From positions 1-9,112 of the forward strand of contig CAKKQG010000008.1 in NCBI GenBank assembly GCA_919901875.1: a stretch of 9,112 nt of DNA, written 5' to 3'. Position numbers and translations under genes: made by a program. The DNA comes from Anaerolineales bacterium. GTDB taxonomy: Bacteria > Chloroflexota > Anaerolineae > Anaerolineales > VGOW01. Shown one piece after another: positions 1 to 5,958 of this stretch (position 1 is its first letter; the number at the start of each line of letters is the position of its first letter). A model generated the notes under the pieces. The model saw only the letters and a list, made by a program, of their open reading frames with translations, was not told the origin of the DNA and did not search any database.

Positions 1-581
1 TCGCAATGGAGGGCGCAAACTTTTTGCTGCTCGATGAACCGACGAATCATCTCGATATTCCATCACAAGAAATTTTGGAAGCGGTTCTCTCAGATTTTGA
101 GGGGACGATTCTGTTAATCTCGCATGATCGGTATTTGATTGATGCGCTGGCGACACAAGTGTGGTCGTTGGAAGAAGGAAAGTTGGAAGTGTTTAGAGGG
201 AACTATCATGAGTATGTGGAAATGAAGGAGAGAGGAGAGAGTGATGAAGGATGGGAAACAAAGGAAATAGGGGAAAGTAATGGAACGGGGAATAGAGGGA
301 AGAAGTTAGAGGTGGGCAGTGCAAAGGTGAACAAGGATGAAAGGGTCAAAGAGAAGAAGGCGGCAAGACCTTCAGCAGAGGAACGCAAACGCGCGCAACG
401 TGTTCAAGAGATCGAGATGATGATCGAATCGTTAGAGAAACGTCTGGCTGAGATCGGCACGGAGATCGAAAGCTCGGGCGGTGAGGCAACAAAGGTGCGT
501 GAGTTGAGCGAGGAGTATGCGAATGTGGAAAAAGAATTAAGCAGGAAGATTGAAATGTGGGAAAAGATGTTGGAGGGGTAG
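1..581 (+). CDS. ABC-F family ATP-binding protein, C-terminal part (5' truncated by window edge)
   Basis: This is the end of a soluble duplicated ABC ATPase of the ABC-F class, whose members act on ribosomes rather than in membrane transport. The frame is open from base 3. It starts inside the last nucleotide-binding domain, with Walker B plus D-loop (LLLDEPTNHLD, with the catalytic Glu) at bases 24-56 and the H-switch SHDR at about bases 120-131. The GNYHEY segment that normally closes the second domain follows. Next comes a charged, low-complexity linker of about 50 residues, then a C-terminal coiled coil (from about base 380) of the ABC_tran_CTD kind seen in Uup/YdiF-type members. The linker DNA is strikingly purine-rich. 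Which ABC-F subgroup it belongs to (translation factor, Uup-like or antibiotic-resistance type) cannot be decided without the N-terminal half. The stop codon is TAG. Confidence 0.93.
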   Translation, partial: AMEGANFLLLDEPTNHLDIPSQEILEAVLSDFEGTILLISHDRYLIDALATQVWSLEEGKLEVFRGNYHEYVEMKERGESDEGWETKEIGESNGTGNRGKKLEVGSAKVNKDERVKEKKAARPSAEERKRAQRVQEIEMMIESLEKRLAEIGTEIESSGGEATKVRELSEEYANVEKELSRKIEMWEKMLEG

Positions 582-714
582 CGATGGACAACGACTTAAA
601 ACAAAAACGGAACTCCCAAGTTTGTGCGCTCTAACTTTCGTCAGGAAAAGTAGATCAACTACCCTTCTACGACACTTGGACTTACGTTCCGCTTCGCCAA
701 CACTATATCACTTT

Positions 715-744
715 TTCATCTGGCAAGTCAATCACTGCTATAAT
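715..744 (+). promoter_or_regulatory. Predicted promoter of the LCP gene, extended -10 close to the start codon
   Basis: A consensus TATAAT lies at 739-744, preceded by TG one base upstream (736-737), which makes an extended -10 (TGcTATAAT). The -35 region at 715-720 (TTCATC, 18-bp spacing) is weak. Only 11 nt separate the hexamer from the ATG at 756, so transcription would begin about 5 nt before the start codon. There is no room for, and no sign of, a Shine-Dalgarno sequence. Confidence 0.6.
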
Positions 745-755
745 TTTTCGCCATC

Positions 756-2180
756 ATGAACAACAATCGCAACTCATCTAATCGCGTGCGGGCAACGTCG
801 CGCTATAAACGGACATCTCTTGGTGCGGTGATCGCGCTGGGTGGATTCTTTCTCCTCGCTACGATCATTGCCGCGTATTTGATCTTCAGCACGGTGCGAG
901 ATTTTGTCGCCACTTGGAACGCACCCGCCAACGGCAATATCGTGATCAAAGGTGGCACGGTCGTTGGCGGCAGCACCGTGAATCCCAAAGCCACCATTTC
1001 ACCGATCACTGCCAAAGCATGGAACGGCACAGATCGAGTCACCATTCTCTTGTTGGGGATCGATCAACGCGCCGGGGAAACCGACACCGCTTATCGCTCC
1101 GATTCGATGATGCTCGTGACTCTTGATCCTGTGGGGCGCACCGTCGGCGTGTTATCCATCCCACGCGATCTCTATGTAACGATCCCCGGTTTTCCTGATC
1201 GCGACAAGATCACGACGGCGAATTTTAAAGGTGACGCTTATCGTTTGCCCGGCGGCGGAGCAAAACTCGCTAAGGACACGGTAGAAGCGACTCTTGGGAT
1301 CCGAGTCAACTATTACGTGCGAATCAACTTCACTGCGTTTGAAACTCTGATCGATCAGATGGGCGGGGTGGACGTGGACAACCCCACAGCAATTGACGAT
1401 CCGCAATATCCCGATTCGCGTTACGGCTACGATCCGTTTTCTCTGCCCGCAGGCAAACAACATCTCGATGGCAAGACGGCGCTCAAGTATGCGCGCACAC
1501 GCCATAACACCGGCGATGATTTTGGTCGCGCCCAACGCCAACAGCAAATCGGTTTAGCCATACGCGATAAAGTCGTGAGCGCCAATATGTTGCCGACCCT
1601 GATCAGCAAGGCTCCGCAGTTCATCGCCACATTGAGCGGAAGTTACACCACCGACATGTCACCCGAGCAGATCGTCAGTCTGGCGTTGCTTGGCAAAGAT
1701 ATTCCGCGCGACAAGATCACTACCGAAGTGATTGACAAACGCTACATCGCCGATTTCTATACTACCAACGACGGGCAGCAAGTTTTGATTCTGAACATCG
1801 AGAAGTTCCGCGAGCTGCGCGACAAAATGTTTTACACGCCTCAACCGGTGTTGATCAACGTGCCGGATGCCGCACAGTATTTATTGAAAGAAGGCGCGCG
1901 CGTGGAAGTGCAGAACGGATCGAACAAATCGGGGGTCGCCGCCACGGCGGCGGATTACTTGCGTGCGAAGGGTATCAACGTCGTCAGCGTGGGCAATGCG
2001 GATCGCAACAATTACACCACGACCACGATTGCCGATCTCAACAACAAACCTTACACCGCCAAATGGATTGCCGACACATTGCGTTTGCCGCAAGCCAATA
2101 TCATCACCGGCAGCAAATCGGCTAACGGCGCAGACATCCGCATCATCATCGGCGCGGATTTTGTGTTGCCGAATAATTAA
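756..2180 (+). CDS. LytR-CpsA-Psr (LCP) family cell-envelope glycopolymer transferase with LytR_C domain
   Basis: LCP proteins are membrane-anchored enzymes that move lipid-phosphate-linked glycopolymers onto peptidoglycan or other envelope acceptors. The 474-residue product has a short basic cytoplasmic N-terminus (1-20), one membrane helix (about 22-46) and an extracellular LCP domain (about 92-275). Conserved features visible are GIDQR (101-105), RSDSMML (114-120), SIPRDLY (134-140) and the late block from LDGKTALKYARTRH (237-250) to DFGRAQRQ (255-262), which carries the Arg and Asp residues that bind the pyrophosphate and metal. A LytR_C domain occupies about 380-470 (VEVQNGSNKSGVA). ATG 756 is chosen because it gives a normal positively charged N-terminus and lies just after a strong -10. 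The gene stands alone and converges on the RodZ-like gene. The polymer it transfers cannot be inferred from the window. Confidence 0.95.
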   Translation: MNNNRNSSNRVRATSRYKRTSLGAVIALGGFFLLATIIAAYLIFSTVRDFVATWNAPANGNIVIKGGTVVGGSTVNPKATISPITAKAWNGTDRVTILLLGIDQRAGETDTAYRSDSMMLVTLDPVGRTVGVLSIPRDLYVTIPGFPDRDKITTANFKGDAYRLPGGGAKLAKDTVEATLGIRVNYYVRINFTAFETLIDQMGGVDVDNPTAIDDPQYPDSRYGYDPFSLPAGKQHLDGKTALKYARTRHNTGDDFGRAQRQQQIGLAIRDKVVSANMLPTLISKAPQFIATLSGSYTTDMSPEQIVSLALLGKDIPRDKITTEVIDKRYIADFYTTNDGQQVLILNIEKFRELRDKMFYTPQPVLINVPDAAQYLLKEGARVEVQNGSNKSGVAATAADYLRAKGINVVSVGNADRNNYTTTTIADLNNKPYTAKWIADTLRLPQANIITGSKSANGADIRIIIGADFVLPNN

Positions 2181-2230
2181 ATACGGAATACGCAATACGT
2201 ATAGCGTATTGCGTATTCCGTATTGCGTAT
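2181..2230. terminator. Long palindrome of heptads between convergent genes, probable terminator
   Basis: The arms ATACGGAATACGCAATACG (2181-2199) and its exact reverse complement (2205-2223) give a 19-bp perfect stem with a 5-nt loop. The element begins directly after the TAA of the LCP gene and fills the 49-bp gap to the stop codon of the minus-strand gene. On the minus strand the stem is followed by a T-rich run (TTTAATTATT), as in an intrinsic terminator for the RodZ-like gene. On the plus strand there is no clear T-tract. Both arms are built of 7-bp units (ATACGNA and CGTATTN). Confidence 0.65.
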
Positions 2231-3114
2231 CATGGTCTCTGCGTCAGAGTCGGCGTCACCGTAGCGGGCGGCGTGCGTGATGGAGTCAACGTGCTAGTTG
2301 GAGTCGGTGTAATTGTCGGCGTCGGCGTGATCATCCCCGATGGAATGTAAGCGCGAGTCAACACTTCACCGAACCCACCCATCGTGCCAAGATCGCGTTG
2401 ATTAAAAAACACGCGCACACCCGCGCCGTTGCTGGTCGTCACTTCCACGCGCGCTTGCCCCGTAAATTCTTTTCTCTCATTCGGATACACCAAACCCTCA
2501 AAGGCAATCTTGTCGTCCACGCGCACACGGATGAACGCGCGCTGCTCGATGCTGAGCGCGATCTGCACGTTGGAGAAGTTGACCACAGGCGGCAACGGTG
2601 TCCCCGACGGCGTGATGTTAGCGATCAGCGTGAGCGTGGGCGATGGGCTGGGACCGATCACTTCCGGCGTGGGCGTGATCTGCGACGGATTCAAAAGTGA
2701 TTCCGCCAACCTGAACCCGCCCCAGACGAACAAACCCAACACCCCGATGATCACAATAGCGATGATCGCCACATCGGGCGTGAAGAGGCGGCGCAGACGA
2801 TAGAAAGGCGCGAAGGGCGAAACGGGGATGAGGGATTCTTTTTTGCGTGCGGAGCGCGAGAAGAGGTTACTCGGCGCAGGCTTGAGAGCTTCATCGAGTT
2901 GGCTCAGCACTTGAGTCGGATTCAATCCAAGATATTGGGCGTAGCTGCGCAAGAAGCCACGCGCTTGAATTGGCGAGGGAAGTGAATCGATCTGCCCCGC
3001 TTCGAGCGCGGCAAGATAACGGGCGCGGATGCGTGTCGCTTTCTCTGCTTCTTCCAGAGTCCAACCACGCGCTTCACGCGCAGCGCGCAGTGTTGCGCCA
3101 AGTGAATCGAGCAT
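2230..3114 (-). CDS. RodZ-like HTH / DUF4115 membrane protein
   Basis: RodZ-type proteins link the MreB cytoskeleton to the cell envelope through a cytoplasmic helix-turn-helix, a single membrane helix and an outer beta domain. All three parts are visible in this 294-residue product. An XRE-like HTH spans about 5-70 (LGATLRAAREARGWTLEEAE, with the typical ARGFLRSYAQYLGL end). A basic juxtamembrane stretch covers about 88-110, and the membrane helix about 114-136. A Thr/Pro linker follows, then a DUF4115-like domain (about 180-260), and finally a Thr/Pro-rich tail (261-294). The ATG at 3114 gives the usual start of the HTH domain and is preceded closely by a -10-like hexamer. No MreB gene is in the window, so the partnership is inferred from the family. 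The tail after DUF4115 is unusual compared with enterobacterial RodZ. Confidence 0.88.
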   Translation of the reverse strand: MLDSLGATLRAAREARGWTLEEAEKATRIRARYLAALEAGQIDSLPSPIQARGFLRSYAQYLGLNPTQVLSQLDEALKPAPSNLFSRSARKKESLIPVSPFAPFYRLRRLFTPDVAIIAIVIIGVLGLFVWGGFRLAESLLNPSQITPTPEVIGPSPSPTLTLIANITPSGTPLPPVVNFSNVQIALSIEQRAFIRVRVDDKIAFEGLVYPNERKEFTGQARVEVTTSNGAGVRVFFNQRDLGTMGGFGEVLTRAYIPSGMITPTPTITPTPTSTLTPSRTPPATVTPTLTQRP

Positions 3115-3120
3115 GGATGT

Positions 3121-3149
3121 AGATTAAACGAGAATGGCGGAGAAAGCAA
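3121..3149 (-). promoter_or_regulatory. Predicted promoter of the RodZ-like gene, leaderless arrangement
   Basis: Read on the minus strand, TTGCTT (3149-3144) is followed after exactly 17 bp by TAATCT (3126-3121). Six bases later comes the ATG at 3114. A normal start point would fall on or within a base or two of the ATG, so the mRNA would be leaderless. No Shine-Dalgarno sequence is present. Confidence 0.5.
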
Positions 3150-3150
3150 G

Positions 3151-3177
3151 GTAGGGCGGATTGGTAATCCGCCTTAC
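3151..3177. repeat. 12-bp inverted repeat between rplI and the RodZ-like gene
   Basis: GTAGGGCGGATT (3151-3162) and AATCCGCCTTAC (3166-3177) pair at 11 of 12 positions around a 3-nt loop. The single exception would be a G-U pair in plus-strand RNA. The element ends one base upstream of the predicted -35 of the RodZ-like promoter. It has no T-tract on the minus side, so it may be a dispersed palindromic repeat or protein-binding site rather than a terminator. Confidence 0.6.
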
Positions 3178-3197
3178 GACGAGATTCGATTAAAAAT

Positions 3198-3234
3198 CAA
3201 ACTCAAATTAAAAGGCAAACTCCAAATTAAAAAG
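3198..3234. repeat. Two tandem 18/19-bp units
   Basis: Two nearly identical AT-rich units lie head to tail: CAAACTC plus AAATTAAAAGG (3198-3215), and CAAACTCC plus AAATTAAAAAG (3216-3234). A third copy of the CAAACTCC half begins at 3235 and leads into the heptad palindrome. They are non-coding and lie downstream of rplI. Confidence 0.7.
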
Positions 3235-3308
3235 CAAACTCCAAACTTCAAATCGCAAATTTGGAGTTTGGAGTTTGGAGTTTGAAGTTTGAAGTTTGTG
3301 TTTTGTGT
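3235..3308 (-). terminator. Heptad-repeat hairpin behind rplI, probable intrinsic terminator
   Basis: From 3260 to 3308 there are seven head-to-tail 7-bp units: TTTGGAG three times, TTTGAAG twice and TTTGTGT twice. In-register inverse units (AAACTCC, AAACTTC, AAATCGC) lie at 3236-3256. The bases 3235-3252 and 3260-3277 form an 18-bp stem with one mismatch and a 7-nt loop. Read in the rplI direction (minus), the stem is followed by CTTTTTAATTT, which fits Rho-independent termination. The array runs in register into the rplI stop codon. Confidence 0.65.
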
Positions 3309-3309
3309 T

Positions 3310-3816
3310 TTACGCTTGCGGTGTTGCTTCAGGCACGGGGGCGGGTTTCACTTCTTCGGCTTCCACTTCCGAGCCTTCACGATGCACGATCACTTTAATG
3401 GCTGGTGTGATGTCTGCCGTGAGGCGCACTTGCACTTTATACGTGCCAAGCTCGCGCAACGGTTGATGACCGATGTTGCGGCGATCCACTTCCACACCAC
3501 TCTCGCGTTTGATCGCTTCGGTGATATTCTGCGTGGTGATCGAACCATACAGCTTGCCGGTCTCGCCCGCTTTGGCGGTGAAGTGAAGCGTGAGCGCGCC
3601 AAGTTTTTCGGCGACCGCGCCCATCTCGGTGTTCAGTTTGTCACGCAGTTTGGTTGCCGCATCGCGAACTTTCTCGGCGCGAGCCAGCGACCCTGCCGTA
3701 GCGAGTGTGGCGAGCGAGCGCGGGATGAGATAGTTGCGCGCATAACCGTCAGCGACTTTTTTTACGTCGCCGGCGTGACCCAGTTTATATACATCTTTGA
3801 GCAATAAGACTTTCAT
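3310..3816 (-). CDS. rplI: 50S ribosomal protein L9
   Basis: L9 binds domain V of 23S rRNA near the L1 stalk and helps keep reading frame. The start MKVLLLKDVYKLGHAGDVKK and the diagnostic segment DGYARNYLIP (23-32) identify the N-terminal RNA-binding domain. A long connecting helix follows (about 42-75), then the C-terminal domain (GKLYGSITTQNI onward). The product has 168 residues, longer than the roughly 150 typical of the family. The excess is an acidic, Pro/Ala-rich tail after about residue 145. ATG 3816 is preferred over the in-frame TTG at 3825 because L9 begins with MKV, and an AAAGGG Shine-Dalgarno-like sequence lies about 10 nt upstream. The usual neighbours rpsF, ssb and rpsR are absent. 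Confidence 0.97.
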   Translation of the reverse strand: MKVLLLKDVYKLGHAGDVKKVADGYARNYLIPRSLATLATAGSLARAEKVRDAATKLRDKLNTEMGAVAEKLGALTLHFTAKAGETGKLYGSITTQNITEAIKRESGVEVDRRNIGHQPLRELGTYKVQVRLTADITPAIKVIVHREGSEVEAEEVKPAPVPEATPQA

Positions 3817-3887
3817 TGAAGTCAAGCCCTTTCTACATCAGAGGATTTTCGGGCGAAGGGTACAACGCCCTGATTGGATGCGGCGAG

Positions 3888-3896
3888 ATTGTATCA
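3888..3896 (-). promoter_or_regulatory. Possible extended -10 promoter for rplI
   Basis: On the minus strand the sequence TGATACAAT forms an extended -10 (TGn plus TACAAT at 3893-3888). Its TGA is the stop codon of the histidine kinase gene. A TTGACG lies further upstream (3919-3914), but the 20-bp spacing is too long for a good match. The resulting leader would be about 65 nt and would contain the AAAGGG ribosome-binding site. Confidence 0.35.
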
Positions 3897-5063
3897 CAGC
3901 TTTGGAACACGCACGTCAATTCGCGTTCCAGCGCCTTGCTCACTGTTTACTTCAAGCGCGCCGCCTATCGTGCGAGCGCGTTGTGCCATGTTATTTAAAC
4001 CATGCCCCATACGCCGCACGCCCCCATCGTGTGGCAATCCTACGCCGTTATCTTCTACCGACATCTTCAACATCTCGCCATTTGAAAAAATATTAAGTTT
4101 GACGCGCGTGGCGTGCGAATGTTTAGCAACATTTGCCAATGCTTCTTGAGTGATCTGGAAGATCGCCAGCCGCGCTTCAGGCGAGACCGCTTGGCACACG
4201 TCCGAATCGATCTCCAGCTCAGTGACGATGAGCGAATTTGCTTTGAACTCTGCCACCAAACGGCGCACACCCACTTCCAGATCGTCGCCCTGAAATTGAT
4301 GCGGGCGCAGATCGAGAATGTAAGAGCGGATGTCGCGTATGGTGTGGTTGAGCGCCTCAATCGCGCCGCCGAGTCGCTCGTGCGCTTGTTTGCTGTCGCC
4401 ATCCTCAATGAGGGCGCGAATAAATTCAATCTGCAAGCCCACGGCATAAATAGATTGAATCACGCCGTCGTGCAGATCCATGCCAATGCGTTGACGCTCC
4501 TCGACAATCGAGAGCCGCTGAACTTCTTCATACAGACGGGCGTGTTCAATAGCGATTGCCGCGTGAGAGGCAAGCCATTCGATCAGGTTTTCATCTTCAG
4601 GCGTGAATTCGTCCCCGTCAATTTTGTTGGTGATGTAGAGGTTGCCAAGACAGCGACCTTTGAAGAGAACCGGCACACCCAGAAAACTTCCCATCGGCGG
4701 ATGCCCCATCGGAAAACCGGCGGAACGGGGATGATCGGCAATCGAGCGCAGCCGCAGCGATTTCTGCTCGCTCATAATCACGCCCAACACACCCAAGCCT
4801 CGCGGCGGATGCGCGATACGTTTTCTCTCGTCCTCCGAAATTCCATGCACCACAAATTCGGCAAGGGCTTTGCCCGACTCATGGGGGACGCCGAGTGCGG
4901 CATATTTGGCGTGGGCTAACGTGGCGGCGGCGATCACGATTCTCTGCAACACCTCGGGCAGAGAGAGATCCGATGAAATCGCCAGGACGGCTTCGCGCAG
5001 CTCGTGCAACTGGTTATTCATGCGTTCCAAGTCTTGCGCGCTGCGCGCAGAAACGTTTATCAT
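3894..5063 (-). CDS. Soluble GAF-domain sensor histidine kinase (HisKA_3 / NarL-system type)
   Basis: This kinase would autophosphorylate a histidine and pass the phosphate to a NarL-type regulator. The 389-residue product has no membrane helix, so it should sense an intracellular signal. A short coiled region (about 8-30) leads into a GAF domain (about 32-175, including PPRGLGVLG and the GSFLGVPV region). The HisKA_3 dimerisation helix carries the phosphoacceptor in the motif MDLHDGVIQSIYAVGL (His198). The ATPase domain shows the N box (EALANVAKHSHA, 307-318), G1 (VEDNGVGLP, 336-344) and G2 (GHGLNNM, 353-359). The ATG at 5063 is chosen because a promoter-like -35/-10 sits just upstream. The upstream in-frame ATG at 5144 would add 27 Cys-rich residues read through that promoter. 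The ligand of the GAF domain is unknown. Its likely partner is the divergent regulator at 5174. Confidence 0.93.
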   Translation of the reverse strand: MINVSARSAQDLERMNNQLHELREAVLAISSDLSLPEVLQRIVIAAATLAHAKYAALGVPHESGKALAEFVVHGISEDERKRIAHPPRGLGVLGVIMSEQKSLRLRSIADHPRSAGFPMGHPPMGSFLGVPVLFKGRCLGNLYITNKIDGDEFTPEDENLIEWLASHAAIAIEHARLYEEVQRLSIVEERQRIGMDLHDGVIQSIYAVGLQIEFIRALIEDGDSKQAHERLGGAIEALNHTIRDIRSYILDLRPHQFQGDDLEVGVRRLVAEFKANSLIVTELEIDSDVCQAVSPEARLAIFQITQEALANVAKHSHATRVKLNIFSNGEMLKMSVEDNGVGLPHDGGVRRMGHGLNNMAQRARTIGGALEVNSEQGAGTRIDVRVPKL

Positions 5064-5071
5064 TACTCCAC

Positions 5072-5100
5072 ATTGTAATGATGAAAGCTTGAGAACGCAA
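5072..5100 (-). promoter_or_regulatory. Predicted promoter of the histidine kinase gene
   Basis: On the minus strand, TTGCGT (5100-5095) and TACAAT (5077-5072) are separated by exactly 17 bp. The hexamer ends 8 nt before the ATG at 5063, so the mRNA would start at or just before the start codon. A GGAG lies only 4 nt before the ATG and would be largely lost in a leaderless transcript. Confidence 0.5.
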
Positions 5101-5136
5101 CGGCTGACACAAAGTGCGGCAATGCTCAAACGACAT

Positions 5137-5166
5137 TTGCCCAATATGCCTGTGTGCGGTTATACT
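5137..5166 (+). promoter_or_regulatory. Predicted promoter of the response regulator gene, leaderless arrangement
   Basis: TTGCCC (5137-5142) and TATACT (5161-5166) are separated by 18 bp, and the ATG follows 7 nt later at 5174. The start point would coincide with the ATG. This promoter faces away from the kinase promoter, with 36 bp (5101-5136) between the two -35 elements, a natural place for a shared operator. Confidence 0.5.
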
Positions 5167-5173
5167 TTTGTAT

Positions 5174-5830
5174 ATGAAACGACAACGAATCATGCTAGTA
5201 GATGACCATGAAGTAGTGCGGCTAGGCTTGCGCGCTTTGATTGATCGCCATCCTGATATGGAGGTAGTGGCAGAAGCCTCCAACACCGCCGAAGCTCTCA
5301 CCAAAGCCACCGCTCACAAACCAGACATCGTCGTGCTGGACATTCGTTTACCGGGCGCCAGCGGTATTGACGCCTGCCGTGACATCTGCAAAAGTTTGCC
5401 CGAAACCAAAGTGATCATACTCACCAGCTATGCCGAAGACGAAATGCTCTTCGCCGCGATCCGTGCCGGCGCGGCAGGTTACGTCCTCAAACAAGCAGGC
5501 GGGCAAGATTTAATTCGCGCGATTGAAACGGTGGCGCGCGGCGACTCACTCTTAGACCCCAGCATCACCGAGCGTGTGTTTGCCGAAGTGCGTAAAGCGG
5601 CGCGACAAATGGAGTCGGTTGCCTTCTCCAAGCTGACCGAGCAAGAGCGCCGTGTGTTAGCCCTCGTCGCCGAGGGGCGAACCAATCGTGAGATCGCTCA
5701 GTTGCTTCATCTGGGCGAAGGCACGGTGCGCAACTATGTCTCCAGCATCCTCTCCAAACTGGGAGTCTCCAATCGCGCCGAAGCAGCCGCCTACGCCATC
5801 CGACACAACTTAAAAGACTCGGTTCAATAA
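5174..5830 (+). CDS. NarL/FixJ-family response regulator
   Basis: This is a cytoplasmic two-domain transcription regulator of 218 residues, the usual length. The receiver domain (about 4-120) has the acidic pair Asp10-Asp11 (MLVDDHEVV), the phosphoacceptor Asp56 in VVLDIRLPG, Thr84 in ILTSY and Lys106 in GYVLKQAG. The LuxR-type helix-turn-helix (about 152-213) shows [20 protein letters not shown] and the recognition-helix region [19 protein letters not shown] 5174 is the only sensible start, since the receiver motif begins at residue 6. The longer in-frame reading from 5114 would add residues encoded by the promoter. It is divergent from the HisKA_3 kinase, the kinase class that normally phosphorylates this regulator class, so the two probably form one system. 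Target genes are unknown. Confidence 0.95.
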   Translation: MKRQRIMLVDDHEVVRLGLRALIDRHPDMEVVAEASNTAEALTKATAHKPDIVVLDIRLPGASGIDACRDICKSLPETKVIILTSYAEDEMLFAAIRAGAAGYVLKQAGGQDLIRAIETVARGDSLLDPSITERVFAEVRKAARQMESVAFSKLTEQERRVLALVAEGRTNREIAQLLHLGEGTVRNYVSSILSKLGVSNRAEAAAYAIRHNLKDSVQ

Positions 5831-5835
5831 CAATG

Positions 5836-5868
5836 AGACCTTCAAGGTTTCAAAAACCTTGAAGGTCT
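5836..5868. repeat. Perfect 15-bp palindrome after the response regulator gene
   Basis: AGACCTTCAAGGTTT (5836-5850) and its exact reverse complement (5854-5868) flank a CAA loop. It lies 5 bp after the regulator stop codon, between convergent genes. There is no convincing T-tract on the plus side (TTGATAAACG follows), so it may be a dispersed palindromic repeat as much as a terminator. Confidence 0.65.
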
Positions 5869-5893
5869 TGATAAACGTAGCGATTAAATTAAC

Positions 5894-5934
5894 ACACGCC
5901 AGCGTGACGCTGGCGTGTCTTATTTCCTCTTTTC
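5894..5934. terminator. GC-rich hairpin terminator between convergent regulator and lipoprotein genes
   Basis: ACACGCCAGCGT (5894-5905) and its perfect complement (5907-5918) form a 12-bp stem with only one intervening base. In an actual hairpin the innermost pairs would open to make the loop. CTTATTTCCTCTTTT follows on the plus strand, giving an intrinsic-terminator shape for the regulator gene. On the minus strand a weaker TGTTAATTTAAT follows, so it may act in both directions. Confidence 0.6.
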
Positions 5935-5958
5935 ACTTGACGATTGTCACAAGCACGA

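Noticed and set aside
584..634. A 16-codon ORF (ATG at 584) right after the ABC-F stop, with a GGAGGGG ribosome-binding-like sequence 5 nt upstream.
   Set aside because: It is very short, with no recognisable product. The GGAGGGG is also coding sequence for the end of the ABC-F protein. It could be a decayed gene start, but nothing supports this.
550..759. A 69-residue reading frame across the ABC-F/LCP spacer.
   Set aside because: It starts inside the ABC-F gene, covers the LCP promoter and has no domain-like composition, so it is most likely chance.
3198..3308. Possible CRISPR-like array in the repeats behind rplI.
   Set aside because: The units are 7 or 18/19 bp, imperfect, contiguous and without unique spacers, so they are tandem repeats and not a CRISPR.
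4113..4919. A 268-residue plus-strand frame opposite the histidine kinase gene.
   Set aside because: It is an antisense shadow of a clearly conserved kinase, with no recognisable motif and biased composition.
5064..5144. 27-residue N-terminal extension of the histidine kinase from the upstream in-frame ATG.
   Set aside because: It would be read through the predicted kinase -35/-10. It is Cys-rich, unlike GAF-kinase N-termini, and the ATG at 5063 fits the promoter position better.
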